Shown here: positions 51,711 through 62,807 of the stretch, piece by piece
Layout of the letters: the number at the start of each line of letters is the position of its first letter
Numbering within the stretch: position 1 is the first letter of the stretch
From: Blastocladiella emersonii ATCC 22665
Lineage: Eukaryota; Blastocladiomycota; Blastocladiomycetes; Blastocladiales; Blastocladiaceae
Direction: 5' to 3'
DNA: 64,000 nucleotides
NCBI GenBank assembly: GCA_025594325.1
Contig: JANHCV010000001.1
Coordinates: 4,898,001 to 4,962,000, forward strand
The notes under the pieces: generated by a model
The model's database searches: none
Seen by the model: the letters and a program-made list of their open reading frames with translations, nothing else
What the model was told of the DNA's origin: nothing
Made by a program: the position numbers and the translations under genes

Positions 51711-54700
51711 TCAGAACAGCGACGCGGGGAGCCCGTTGCTCGACGCGGACCCGGCGCCCACGACCGCGGGCTCGTCGTCGCCGTGCTGCCACGCGAGCTC
51801 CATGTTGACGGCGTGCCGGCCGAGCGGCGACGGCGCCGCGGCAGCAGCTGACCCGTTGGTCGCTCGTGGCGGCATGGTCGGGTGTGCGAGCGCGGGCGAG
51901 CTGCCGAACAGGGGCGGCGAGTGGTCGTGCGCGTGCTGGTACTGCATGGCCTCGACGTCAAAGTCGGCCGCGAGCATCTGGCCCATTTCGCGCGCGTTGA
52001 GCGGTGGTGCTGCGCCGGCGCCAGCGCCGTAGTGCGGGGTGCCGGCCTCGCTGCTGGGCGCGAACGGCGAGTCGTGGTCGGCCATGAGCCCGCCGTCGCC
52101 ACACATCGGGTCGGTCCCATCGTCGTCGGCGAAGATGGGCGCCTCGAGGTCCATGTCGGGGTCCATGACCACGTCCTCGAGGAAGTTGACATCGGCGCGG
52201 GTGAGGATCAGGTTCTCGAACATTTCCTCGAGGTCCGTCTCCCCGATCAGCATGGCCCCGCGCAGCTGGTTGGTCGCCTTGTCCTTGACGAGCTTGACGT
52301 ACTCGCCCGGGTGCGTGCTGCGGACGAGCACCTCGTACGAGCCGGGCGCGAGGCCCTGCGCGTTGAACAGGCCGAGCAGGACCACCTTGAACCCGAAGAA
52401 CCGCGACACGTGCGCGAACAGGTCAAAGTGCACGTCGAGCGGCGCCGGGAGCGCGCGCCGCTCGCCCGTCGGCAGCGTCACGACGGTCGCGGGACCCGAG
52501 TGCGAGCCCATGACGAGTGGGTACGGGTACACGCCCGGCGGCGGCGCGAGTGCGGGGCCGCCAGCGGGACCGCTGCTGCTGCTGCCGTGCGGGTCGTGGG
52601 ACGGCGGCGGCGCCGTGCCCTCGTGGTCCTCGACGATCGGGAACAGCGGGGTGAAGCTCGGGTCGGATGCGGCGGCGGGCGAGGGCGCCGAGAGCGCGGG
52701 CGAGAAGGGCGTCGGCGGGGCGCCCGTCGCTGGTGCCGTGCCGGGTGCAGCTGCTGCCGCAGCAGTAGGAGGCGCAGCCGACGGCCCGACGGCCATGGCG
52801 AGGAGGCTGTCGCGGACCATACTCCGCGCGGCCTGGAGCCCCATAAGTCGCGCCTGGGACCAGAGTCGCATCTGGAACCAGTGGAGCGACTGGCCGGACC
52901 AGGTGCACGAGACGCAGTCGCCGGCGCCGTAGACGTCGGGGTCCGAGGTGCGCATGGCCTTGTCGACGGCGATGCCGCCGTTGGGCGTGAGGACGAGCCC
53001 CGCGGCGCGCGCGAGCTCCGAGTTGGGGAGCACACCGGTCGCCGAGACCATGAAGTCGACGCCGTACACCTTGTTGTTGGTGAGGCGGACGTACAGGGGC
53101 CACTTGTGGGCGGCGTCGTCGTCGGTCGCGAGCGAGGGCTCGGCGGTGATGGACGAGGTCGACGACTCGTTGCCCGCGGCGTCCCTTGGAAACTGCGACC
53201 CGGGGAACGAGACGAGCTGCTCGCCGTCGCGCACCTCGTCACGCGGGAGGAGCCCGAGGCGGCCCTCGCCGAACAGGCCCATGTGCGGGACAAACTCGAC
53301 GGGTTCGGGGACCTGCGCCGGGTGGAGCTCGATCCACTCGTCGGCTTCGGCAGCGGCCTTGGGCTCACCGTCGTGGCCAACCGCGGTACCCGCAACACGG
53401 CGCCGCTTCTTGGCGTGCGCGTACTCCTCGGCGGTCCACAGCTGCGCGACCTGCGACTCGGTCTCGATGATCAGGTCGCGGTCGCTCGCCTTGCTGGTGA
53501 GCGTGGGCGGGAGCACGAGCGAGGTGCGCCAGACGGGGCCGAGCGCGGCACCCGGCGCCTTGGCGCGCGTGATGCCGGGCGGGAACTCGGTCGTCTTGCG
53601 CTTGCGGTGCAGCGCGGCGGCCGAGTGTGCAGCGGCCGCGAGGGCACTGTTACGCGGTGACACGCCCGACGCGCCCGACGACGACGCCGAGGCGCCGTGG
53701 TGCGGGTGCGGGTGCAGGTGCTGGTGCGGGTGGAGGTGCGGGCGCGCGGCAATGTTCGGTGACGCGGCGGTTGGGAGCGACGCGGCGGCGGCGGCCGATG
53801 GCGACGCGGACGCGGACGCGGATCCAGGGCCCGCGAGGTGGCCGAGGACGGGGCTGGACCCCATGCCGGCGCCCGTGGACCCGGCGGCGGCGCCGTGCTG
53901 GGGCAGGATGCGCGAGTAGGTTGGCTCGTTGCGGGTGAAGAGGTGCGGCATGAAGAAGGCCGAGGCGCCGGCGTCCAGGAACGTGTTGCCGAGGTAGGCG
54001 TCCTTGATGGCCCAGATCATGGGGATGCGGCGGATCTCGTTGAGCAGCTCGAGGGCGATGCCGCCGTTGCCGACGACCATGATGCGGCGCGCGCGCGAGA
54101 GGCGGTCGCACAGCTCGTCGACCGACTCGATGTCGCGGATGCCGATGACGTGCTGGTTGTCGAAGAGCACGTTGGGCCGCGCGCCCGTGGCGAGGCACAG
54201 CTTGTCGTACGGGTACCGCGTGCCGCCGACCGTGACGAGGCACTTGGCGGCGCGGTCGATGTGCGCGATGGTGCCCTGCAGGACGTGAAAGTTGGACTTG
54301 ATGCGGTACTGCTCGAGGTCGGTCGGGATCAGGTCGAAGGTCTCGGTCGTCTTGGAGATGGCCTGCACGTTGGTGACGATCTGCGGGGGATTTGGGAGGG
54401 ATCACGGCGGGTCAGTTGTCTGCGCGCGTGGCATGAAATTCGCGCCAACGCGGACGATGGTCGGTCGGTGGCCCATGTGGTGGCGGCGGCTGCTTCGCGC
54501 GCACGGACACGGGCACGGCCGGCTGGTCGGCCACTGCACCACACAGCGAGCGCAGCGCGAACGAGAGAGGACACGCACCTTGAGGATCCGCGACTGCGAG
54601 ATGAGGTAGACCTGGTCGCCGTCGCCGACGAGGCGCGAGAGCTCCTCGGCGCACGTCACGCCTAGCGCAGACGGAGGGATGCGAGAGGTGAGCGATCGCC

Positions 54701-54770
54701 AGCGAACGCGCGTCGGCGTGGATGCGGGCGTACCTCCGACGCCACCGCCAAGGACGACGTAGCGGACCAT
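51711..54770 (-). CDS. PYROXD1-type pyridine-nucleotide-disulphide oxidoreductase
   Basis: FAD/NAD(P)H oxidoreductase of the PYROXD1 group; the animal protein keeps the tRNA ligase complex active. Exons 54770-54734, 54661-54579 and 54380-51711 give 929 residues. The N-terminus YVVLGGGVGGVTCAEEL is the FAD-binding GxGxxG. Then come KLCLATGARP, the second dinucleotide motif MVVGNGGIALEL, and near the end YGAGDCV for FAD. The animal enzyme is about 500 residues; the excess is in three low-complexity insertions (after FMPHLFTRNE, after TAEPSLATDD, and the Ala/Pro block after MVRDSL) and an acidic C-terminus. The first intron is 72 nt, stop-free and a multiple of three, so its retention would still be translated. 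Confidence 0.85.
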
Positions 54771-55888
54771 GGTGGGAGCGAGACGGTCACGGTGACGGTG
54801 ACAGTGACGGGAGCGGTGAGGAGGAGGGGCGGCCCGTTACAGGTTGCTGGCGCGATGTGTGGAGGTGGCGGAGGTCTGCCGGGCACAGATTAACCGGGCC
54901 GCGTCGCAATCACAATGGCAGGGACCGGATGGCGGGGGAGCGGGAGCGGGTGGGCGGGATGCTGCGCAGAGCGGAGGGAGAGAGCGAGGGGAGGAAGAAG
55001 CAGTGGCGGTGGGAAATGGCAGGGCCAGCAAACCCGGGCGGTCGGCTGGGCGGGGGCGGGCGAGCGGGCGGGCGGCAAGCGGCCGACACGGCACGCAACC
55101 GTGCACCGGCGAGCGCGATAGCCCTACGTGCGATACGCTCCGATGCGCAGCGGGCAGCGATGAGCTGGGCGGCACTTGGCGCAACGCAACCCACGAGCCC
55201 GAGCGATGGCGGTCGCAGTACAGCGAGCGAGTGGCGCCGGACAACGGGAGCGAAGCGGGCGCGGTCGGGGACGGCGGGCGGCGGGCGGGCGGGCGGGCAG
55301 GGGCAATGCACCGAGTCCGTGAGGCGTGAGGCGGTCGGTTGGCGCGAATTCGGACAGGGGTCGCCGTGCCGCAGGTCGGCGCATCGAGGAGAGCCGCTAC
55401 GACGAGGCTCGCGGCGGGCCGGCGATGCCGCACCGATCCTCACGCATCACGTGCCCTCCCGAACTGCCGGCAAGCGCGCCCGTCCGTGTGGCGCAACGCG
55501 GACCGCTCGCCCCCTGCAGCATCACTCGCGCCTGAGCCTCTCCGACGCCGATCCGCGTGGAGCAGGACTCGGGGAGAGGCCTGCCGACCTCGATCTGGCG
55601 GCTCGCCGTGCCGCGGCGTTGAACAACGACGCCCATCGAGGCAAGGCCGCGGCAGCGTGGGAATCAGGCTGCTTGGCGCCCGAGCCCGGTGATCCCGGCC
55701 GAGCTGGACGCTTTGGGAAGCTGCTCGGTCGAGCGCGTCAGTGAGTCTGTGTCTGTGCTTGCGATCAGCTCTCCGACCGGTCGCCTCGTCGATGCGGCCG
55801 ACGCTCGACCGCTCTCCCCGCTCCTCGATCACCTCGGCCATCCATGAATCGCGCTTACATATAACTCCATGCACTCTGCCCCGTGACC
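54771..55888. other. Divergent intergenic region without a convincing gene
   Basis: About 1.1 kb between the PYROXD1-like start (leftward) and the LENG1-like start (rightward). It is very GC-rich, with short gggcgggc-type repeats (55040-55075 and 55275-55300) and long chance ORFs in several frames. Their Arg/Gly/Ala-dominated translations do not resemble proteins. No RNA gene recognised. Confidence 0.45.
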
Positions 55889-56743
55889 ATGCATCTTCTC
55901 AAGCACAAGAGGTCCGCCTGCCCTCGCGATGACCGATTCCGGGCCCATCTCTGACCCGTCGCGCGCCCAGCTTCCACGTCCACTCGGCCGCCAACGTCGA
56001 GCGCGTCCGACGCGACGAGGTCGAGGCCCAGCGCGTCGCGGCCGAGAAACGCGCCGCTACGCTCGCTGCTGTACGCTCCGTCAATGCGTGTTATCCCGCC
56101 GTCGAGTCTCACACTTGTTCTGCGATAGGATCGCGAAGCCCGCGTCGAGACCCTCCGCGCCCGCATCCGCGGCGACCATCCACCACCACTCGCACCTCGC
56201 CCACCATCACCCACCGCCGACGCTCCCGCCAGCAGCACCTCGAGGGACCGCTTCCACCTGTTCCCCGAACCCACTTCCCGCCCGCGCGACCGCCGCGACC
56301 GTCGCGACCGCGACCGCCGCGACCGTCGCGACCGCGACCGCGACCGCGACCGCCTGGCCTCACGGAAACCCAGTGCCAACGACGAGTCGCACCGTCTCGG
56401 CGGCAGCCGCCATTCCACCGCGCGCGCGCCGTGGTACACGGCGCCGCAGGGGATCCCCAAGCTCGACGAGGACGCCCCGTCGAGCCGCGGCCGCTGCGAG
56501 TGGGACGACCCGATCTACGGCATGGGGATCAAGGGCGTGAAGCGGTCGCTCAAGGCCAAGCCGTACCGCGCGAGACCGCGGTCGCGTTCGAGGTCGCGGT
56601 CGCCGCCAGCGGTAGCGAAGCGTGAACTCATAAAGTCGGCCGAGCTTCCGAGCTTTGACGAGCTGCGCCAGCGCCGGCTGCAGCGCGAGCAGGCCGAGCG
56701 GGCGCGGATGCGCGACTTGTACAGTGTGACGAGACGAGATTGA
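55889..56743 (+). CDS. LENG1-like protein with CIR N-terminal domain
   Basis: Exons 55889-55911, 55971-56070 and 56129-56743 give 245 residues. Only this splicing rebuilds the CIR-N domain at the N-terminus: MHLLKHKSFHVHSAANVERV followed by RRDEVEAQRVAAEK. The rest resembles LENG1-type nuclear proteins: RFHLFPEP, a run of Arg-Asp repeats (56280-56350), APWYTAPQG, WDDPIYGMGIKGVKR, an RS-rich stretch, and a C-terminal charged helix (FDELRQRRLQREQAERARM). RD/RS repeats suggest association with splicing or other nuclear ribonucleoproteins. The first donor, GTCCGC, is weak but gives the exact domain. Convergent with TRM4, 69 bp between stops. Confidence 0.85.
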
Positions 56744-56812
56744 GTGATAACAAGAGAGACTAGATAGAATCTAACACAAAAAAACGCAACATCGCAACCC
56801 CACGCTACTTCC

Positions 56813-59227
56813 TTACTCGTCGTCCTTGGCCTCGGTCTCCTCGGTCGCTTCCGAGTCCTTGGCGGCGGCCGCGGCGGCGCGAGCGTCGCGGGCCTTCTGT
56901 CCGGGCTGGAACTCGGCGGGGATCGGGAGCTCGAACCGGGTGAGGAGGGAGACGCGCTCCTTCTTGTTGACGAGGAGGCCGGCCGAGACGGGCGCGCGCC
57001 ACAGGGAGAACCACATGGGCGGGCCGCCCGTCGGGTCGTCGGCGCGGGCCACGGCGCCGCCGACCGTCATGTCGGCGAGGGCCTTGCGCACGGGCTTGCT
57101 GGGGATGTCGGCCATGAGCGGGCGGTCCGTCGACAGGAGCACCTTGAGGGACTCGTAGTCGAGGTGCACGATGCGCTTGGTGAGGAACGGCGCCATGAGC
57201 GACATGCCGTCCGTGTTGAACCGGTGCGTGCACGTGTCCTTGGCCGCCTTGTCGTCGGTGGTGCGGGACATGAGCCGCACCCCCGTGTTGACGACGCGCA
57301 GCCGCGACGCGTTCTTGGCCAGCAGCTGCTCCTTGACCGCCTTGGAGCAGAAGTAGATGGCGCGGTGGTCGTCCTTGGTCGAACGGACCACGAGCTGGTC
57401 GCACGGGAACGTCGCGGGGAGGCCGAACGCCTCGACGATCTGCTTGACCTCGGCGTCGTCCTTGTTGAGGAAGATGAAGGGCTCCTCAAACGACTTGGCG
57501 TTGAAGTGCTGCTCGACGCCGGGCTTGGCCGACGCGCGCGACTCGAGCGCCTTGGCCTCCCCGGCGTCCTTGTCGGTCTTGGCCTGCTTGCGGGCAGCCG
57601 AGTCGTCACTGGACGGGAGGGCAGGGGAGCTGTCAGCCTGAGCGGTGGTGGTCGTCGAGTTGTCACGCGAAGAAACAACGTACAGCTCCTCCTCGGCCTT
57701 GCGCTTGAGCGTGGCGGCGAGGGTCGAGTCGTCCTCCTCGGCGTCAGCCGAAGCCATGTCGACGTCGGCCTCCTCCTCCTCGGCCTCCTCGGCGGCAGCG
57801 CCGGCGCGGTTCTTCTTGGGGGCCTTGATGGGGAAGTCCTCGGGGCACTCGCCGAACTGGGTCTTGCCGGGGAGCACGGGCTCGGCGTCCTTCTGGAGCA
57901 CGGCGACGAAGAAGGCGCCCGTGTTCTGGAGGTGCGGGTAGATGCGGAGGCAGTGCTCGAGGCCGAGCGACTCGGCGTCCTCGGGGGCGAACATGGACGG
58001 GATGAGGCGGACCTTCTCGTCGTCGCGCTCGGCAATCTCGTCGTACGAGTCGTAGAAGAACTTGCCGCGCTGCTTGAACGAGGGCACGCGCCACGACGAG
58101 AGGCCGGGGCGGCGCTTGAGCTCGGGCAGCATCGACGACGCGTCAACGAGCTTGACGGCGCCGCCGCACCGCTTGAGGGCGGTGGCGACGACGGCCTCGT
58201 TCTCGATGGGGTTCATGGTGCACGTCGAGTAGACGATGCGGCCGCCGGGCTTGGTCAGGGCAATGGCGCGCATGAGGATGCGCAGCTGGAGAATGTGCAG
58301 CGACAGCGACTGGCCGACGCCCCACTCGCGCCAGATGCCGGGGTTCTTGCGCAGGGTGCCGTCGCCCGAGCAGGGCACGTCGGCGAGGATGCGGTCGAAC
58401 TTGAACATGGCGTCGGTCTCGGGGTCAAAGGTGTTGGGGAGGTACTGGGCGTCGTGGTTGACGACGAGCAGGTTGGGCGACTGCAGGCGCTTGACCTGGC
58501 GGACGAGCATGTAGGCGCGCTTGTTGTCGGCGTCGTTGGCCATGACGAGGCCCGAGGGGAGGGTGCCCTCGGCCTCGGCGTCGGCGTGCAGGGCCTCGAC
58601 GAGCTGGGCCGTCTTGGAGCCGGGGGCGGCGCACATGTCGAGGACGCGGTGGTGCGGCTGCACGTCGAGGAGGAGGGGCGGGATCATGGACACGGCCTCC
58701 TGGCGCGAGATGTTGCCCGTCTCGGTCTCGGCGATGAGGAACTGGTGGAAGCGCTTGAAGCCCTCGACGCGGCGGATCGTGGCGCGGCCGACGTCGTACT
58801 GGTAGCCGAGCTGGTTCGGGTACCAGGGGAGCGGGCTCGGCGGCTCGACCTTGACGCCGTCCACCTCCACGTTCTGCATGGACGGGAAGTACTTGGTGCG
58901 GCAGTTCTCGGCCAGCGCCTTGGCGTAGGCGCTCGAGCCCGTGAAGCGGAAGGTGACGGGCAGCGGCGAGCGCATGGCGGTCATGAAGGCGTCCCACTCG
59001 GCCTCGGGGATCACCTTCTGCTCCTGGTAGTACTTTTCGAAGTTGGCGTTCTCCATGACAATGTTCTCGTAGGGACTGGGCTTGCGCTCCTGCTACACTC
59101 GTTGGGGGAGGTTCACCGTCGTGAGCTCGAGCGATTCGACTCTGAGCGGGCAGCGGAAGCGCACCTTGGCACCGCCCTTGCCGCCGCGACCACCGCCGCG
59201 ACCGCCACGCTTTCCACCGCGAGCCAT
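56813..59227 (-). CDS. tRNA (cytosine-5-)-methyltransferase TRM4/NCL1 (NSUN2 type)
   Basis: SAM-dependent m5C methyltransferase of tRNA, in the nucleus. Exons 59227-59165 and 59092-56813 (72-nt intron, donor GTGCGC) give 780 residues. The first exon encodes a Gly/Arg/Lys-rich (RGG) leader, a probable nuclear or RNA-binding tail. SAM-binding motif: VLDMCAAPGSKTAQL. The two catalytic cysteines of the family are both present: Cys262 in DVPCSGDGTLRKN and Cys312 in YSTCTMNPIENEAVV. The intron sits before QERKPSPYENIVMENANF, which the family also has. The C-terminal half has an acidic linker and a PUA-like region. Length is close to the fungal norm (about 700-800). Confidence 0.95.
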
Positions 59228-59923
59228 TGTGGTAGGGATTCGAGTTGACGAGTAAGGGGTCGTGCAGCGACGACACCGAATGCGTGAGCTTCGTAGGGGC
59301 CGAGTGTACTTGGCGAACAACAGCGACGAGGATCACGTCTGCGAAGGGCCAGGCAACTCGACGACGGCGAGGGCAGCGGCCAGCGCGCGGCCGCGGCCAC
59401 GGCGTGGCGCATGCTCGCGAGGAGCAACAGGGACGTGCGTACTCGGCCAGGTGGGGTCACGGGATGCGTTGCGAGGGGAGCGCGAAACCGTCGGCTTCAG
59501 CGTCGGCTTGCTGCCAAAGCCGGCGGGCGATGACGTCGCTCTCTCACTCCTCACGCCCATGCTGACTCGGCGATCGAAAGCGCGCTGACGCGACGCGTCC
59601 GAGTCCAAGCAACCGATGACGCGCTCGCGACGGCTCCGCCGTTGGGAGAGGTCGTTGGCAGGAATTCGCGGCGTTCAGGCGTGAGCGTGGTGGCGGAGGC
59701 GGCGGCGGCGCGCTTCGTCAGCGCGGCCGATTTTCAGGTTTTGTCTCCTGCGTTCCCGCGGCGTCCCGCGGCGTCTCGCGGGTCGATCGCCTGCAGGCAG
59801 CCCGCTGGCCAGCCCCTCCCTCTCCCTCTCCCTCTCCCGGCCCATTTCATGCAAGAGTCCCACGCCTGCCCGCGCACATCAGCACCACACTCCTGCTACG
59901 CAATCAACGACCACGACTGAGCA
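59228..59923. promoter_or_regulatory. Bidirectional promoter region
   Basis: About 700 bp between divergent TRM4 and RIB3. A ccctct-type pyrimidine repeat (59815-59842) lies 80-110 bp before the RIB3 ATG. No riboswitch-like conserved structure was recognised upstream of RIB3, and eukaryotic RIB3 genes are not known to need one. Confidence 0.45.
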
Positions 59924-61038
59924 ATGACCATGGCGCAATCCAACGGCAACCACCACGCGACCGCGGAAGCGACCAACGGCGCCGACATGGACGTGCACTT
60001 TGACTCGATCGAGTCGGCCCTGCTCGACATGCGTATGTTGCGTCCACCTTCGCGTCGTCGCGGTGTCGCGAGGGGCGTGCTGGCAGGGAGGGGGGTTGTT
60101 GAGCGTTGCTGCTGCTGGTCGGCCGGGTGAACCGCTCAGCTCCGCCGTGTCGCTCCGGGCCGGGCCGACCCGCGGCGGCCCCCGCCGTCCACGTCTACGA
60201 CTCGGACTCGAGCGCGATAACCACAACAACGAGCACAGCAACAACACGACCGACCGTGTGAGCAACACCTCCTGCCTGCCGTCCCCGCGCGCCCGCACCC
60301 GCACCCGCACCCGACCCACGTCGACACGCCGAATGCTGATCCGCTTACGCGGCCGCGTCGTGTAGAGGCGGGCAAGTTCGTGATCGTGGTCGACGACATG
60401 GGCCGCGAGAACGAGGGCGATCTGGTGATTGCGGCCGAGATGCTGGACGAGGCGCGCATGGCCTTCATGGTGCGGCACACGAGCGGCCTGATCTGCGCGC
60501 CCATCCTGCCCTCGACGTGCGACCGCCTGCAGCTGCCGCTCATGGTCCCCGACAGCGAGCACACCGAGTCGCACGGCACCAAGTACACCATCTCCATTGA
60601 CGCCCGCGCCAAGACCACCACGGGCATCTCGGCCCACGACCGCGCCCTCACCTCCAACCTGCTCGCCGACCCCAAGACCACCGCCGACGACTTTGTGCGC
60701 CCCGGACACCTCCTGCCCCTCCGCTACAAGCCCGGAGGCGTGCTGGTCCGCCGCGGCCACACCGAGGCGTCCGTCGGTGCGTTTGCGTCACTTCGTGCTA
60801 CCCCCGAAGCTCTTCCTCACCGTCACCATTCTCGCTACCAGACCTCTGCCGCCTCGCCGGCCTGCAGCCCGCCGCCGCCATCTGCGAGCTGGTGCTCGAC
60901 AACGGCAAGATGATGCGCCGCGACGACTGCGCCGCCTTCGCCAAGGAGCACAACCTCAAGCTCATCACCATCGACGACCTGGCCCTGTACATCAAGGCCA
61001 AGCTCGCGCGCGAGGGCGGCGACTGGACCCTCGCGTAA
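59924..61038 (+). CDS. RIB3: 3,4-dihydroxy-2-butanone 4-phosphate synthase
   Basis: Riboflavin biosynthesis: converts ribulose 5-phosphate to 3,4-dihydroxy-2-butanone 4-phosphate plus formate. Exons 59924-60032, 60366-60776 and 60842-61038 give 238 residues, a little over the family norm (about 210). Motifs: [13 protein letters not shown] (Arg50, Glu51, Glu53 and Asp55, acidic loop and metal binding), [10 protein letters not shown], and GHTEASVDLCRLAG, which is rebuilt exactly across the second splice. The first intron is 333 nt with a GTATGT donor, one of only two in the window lacking C at +4. Its interior has a CCGCAC-type repeat (60296-60320). Confidence 0.94.
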
Positions 61039-61152
61039 AGTGCCTCCGTATCCCGTAGTCTCTCACTCACCCCAACTAGTTGCTCCCGTTTGATTTTCGA
61101 CCCAGTTTCGCTATATATAAAGATTCATCACTCTGCTCAACTCACGCGTCAC

Positions 61153-61922
61153 TCACTCGACCGCATCCGACACCCCGAGCCGCCCCCACAGCTTGCCCTT
61201 GACGCTCGGCCAGTCGTCGTCCGTCATGGCGAGGTAGATGGTCGTCCGCTTGAACCCGTGCCGCACCACCATGTGCTTGCGGAACGTGCCCTCGTACACG
61301 AACCCGAGCGACTCGGCGGCGCGCCGGCTGCCCTCGTTTGCCGAGTGGCACTTCCACTCGACGCGCGAGAAGCCCAGCCCCTCGAAGCACCACGCCAGCA
61401 CCGCGGCCACCGCCGCCTTGTTGACGAACGTCCCGCGGTACCGCGTGTCGTACCACACGTGCCCGACCTCGGTCCGCTGGTTCTCGACCGACGTCGCAAT
61501 CAGCCCGACCTTGCCCACCAGCGTGCGCGGGATCGCCGTCGTCCCGTCCGGCGCCCGCGTCGTGTACACGGCGAACATGATCGTGTCGCCGGCCTCGAAA
61601 AAAGTCCGGCGCACGAAGTCGACCCAGTCGTCGTACGCCGCGAACGGGCCGTACGGGAAACCGGCAAAGTACGGGTGCGTGTTGCCGTTGGTGCCCGTCC
61701 ACGAAGCGGGGTGCGCGACCGCGTACAGGTCGCGCAGGTGACGCTCCTGGACATGCACTCGGTGAGATTGTGGGGGTGACGGCGCGCTGGCAGATGACGT
61801 ACCTCGAGCGGCTCGAGCGTGACGCGGCCGCACGGGCTCGTCAGGGACTCGAGAGGGAACACTGTGACGCCCGCGTGCGAGTTCGGGGCTACGAAGGACG
61901 GCCACGGTGAGGTGACGGCCAT
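61153..61922 (-). CDS. GNAT family N-acetyltransferase (RimJ/RimL-like)
   Basis: Acetyl-CoA-dependent acetyltransferase; substrate unknown. Exons 61922-61803 and 61746-61153 (56-nt intron) give 237 residues. Features: LTSPCGRVTLEPLE at the start of the fold, VGKVGLIATSVENQRTEVGH (strands 4-5), and VWYDTRYRGTFVNKAAVAAV, holding a weak acetyl-CoA-binding turn. Then come CHSANEGSRRAAESLGFVYE (the SxxxAxxLGF pattern of RimJ-like enzymes) and TFRKHMVV. Fungal relatives of this shape are mostly uncharacterised. The acceptor at 61747 was chosen over an AG 11 bp earlier on spacing from the branch-like CTCACC. Convergent with RIB3, 114 bp between stops. Confidence 0.85.
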
Positions 61923-62807
61923 GTGCACTCATGGATGCGTCGTACGCGGCTGGATACGCGGCTTGGCGGGGACCTTGATGTTCATTGCAAGATGGAGCGA
62001 TTGTTGGGCGGGGGAGAGCGAGGGAGCGCGCGGGACCGGTCCTTTCATAGGTTTGCTTCCGACCCTGACACCGTGGGAGCCGATCAACATGCGGTTTAGC
62101 CGGCTGGACTCGAGGGTCCTTGCGAGCACAAGACTCGAGGGTTCGCCGGTTCCCGGATGATGCGTCCTGTGATGCGACTCACGCAGTCAGTTACACCACA
62201 CTATCACCCCGAAAGCAGCGAGCGTTAATAGCCTCCTATGACGCAGTTACGGCCAGAGGGTCACGAAGCGATTCGGGCTCAGACTCGGACCGGAGGACGC
62301 CGGCTGATCCTCTTCGCCGGGAAATCGCGTCCTGACGCGGTCGCGTGACGCACGCGTCGCTGTCTCGCACCAATTGTCTCCGCTCGGCCCACGTGATACG
62401 TATTCGCGACGCGTTTCTCGACGTCCAACCCGATGCTGCACACGGACGATGCATGGCGGTCCATGGCGTGCATGAAAGACCGCTCAGGGATCCCCAACCG
62501 TTGAGTGTCGCGGAGCGACTCGCCGACGAACGTGCTGCGCCTCCAGTCACGCGGAAGAACATGCACCGAAAGTTGCTGGGACACGCTCGGAGATAGTCGC
62601 CACTTCACGCTCGCGTCCATCGCATCACTCTGCTCCGCACCCCACTTTTCATGAAGACAGACTGCAACAACTAGCAGCAACGTTTGCCGGCCAGTGTCGT
62701 CATCGACTCCGCCACCCAAACGCCCGCTCTTCTCCTCTCCGTCACCTCCGTCACCTCCGACGCACGCTCCCTCTCCCTCTATATCAACACTACATAGACC
62801 GACACCC
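61923..62807. other. Divergent intergenic region
   Basis: About 880 bp between the GNAT start and the adenylate-kinase-like start. Composition is lower in GC around 62150-62450. A ccgtcacctccgtcacctcc repeat lies at 62740-62760 before the rightward gene. Open frames here are short with no recognisable product. Confidence 0.45.

Noticed and set aside
54722-55744. 340-codon ORF in the gap between PYROXD1-like and LENG1-like genes
   Set aside because: Arg/Gly/Ala-dominated, overlaps the start of the PYROXD1-like gene, has no regular secondary-structure pattern, and lies among equally open frames on the other strand.
59228-59923. FMN riboswitch upstream of RIB3
   Set aside because: No FMN-element conserved stems were recognisable, and this riboswitch class is bacterial.
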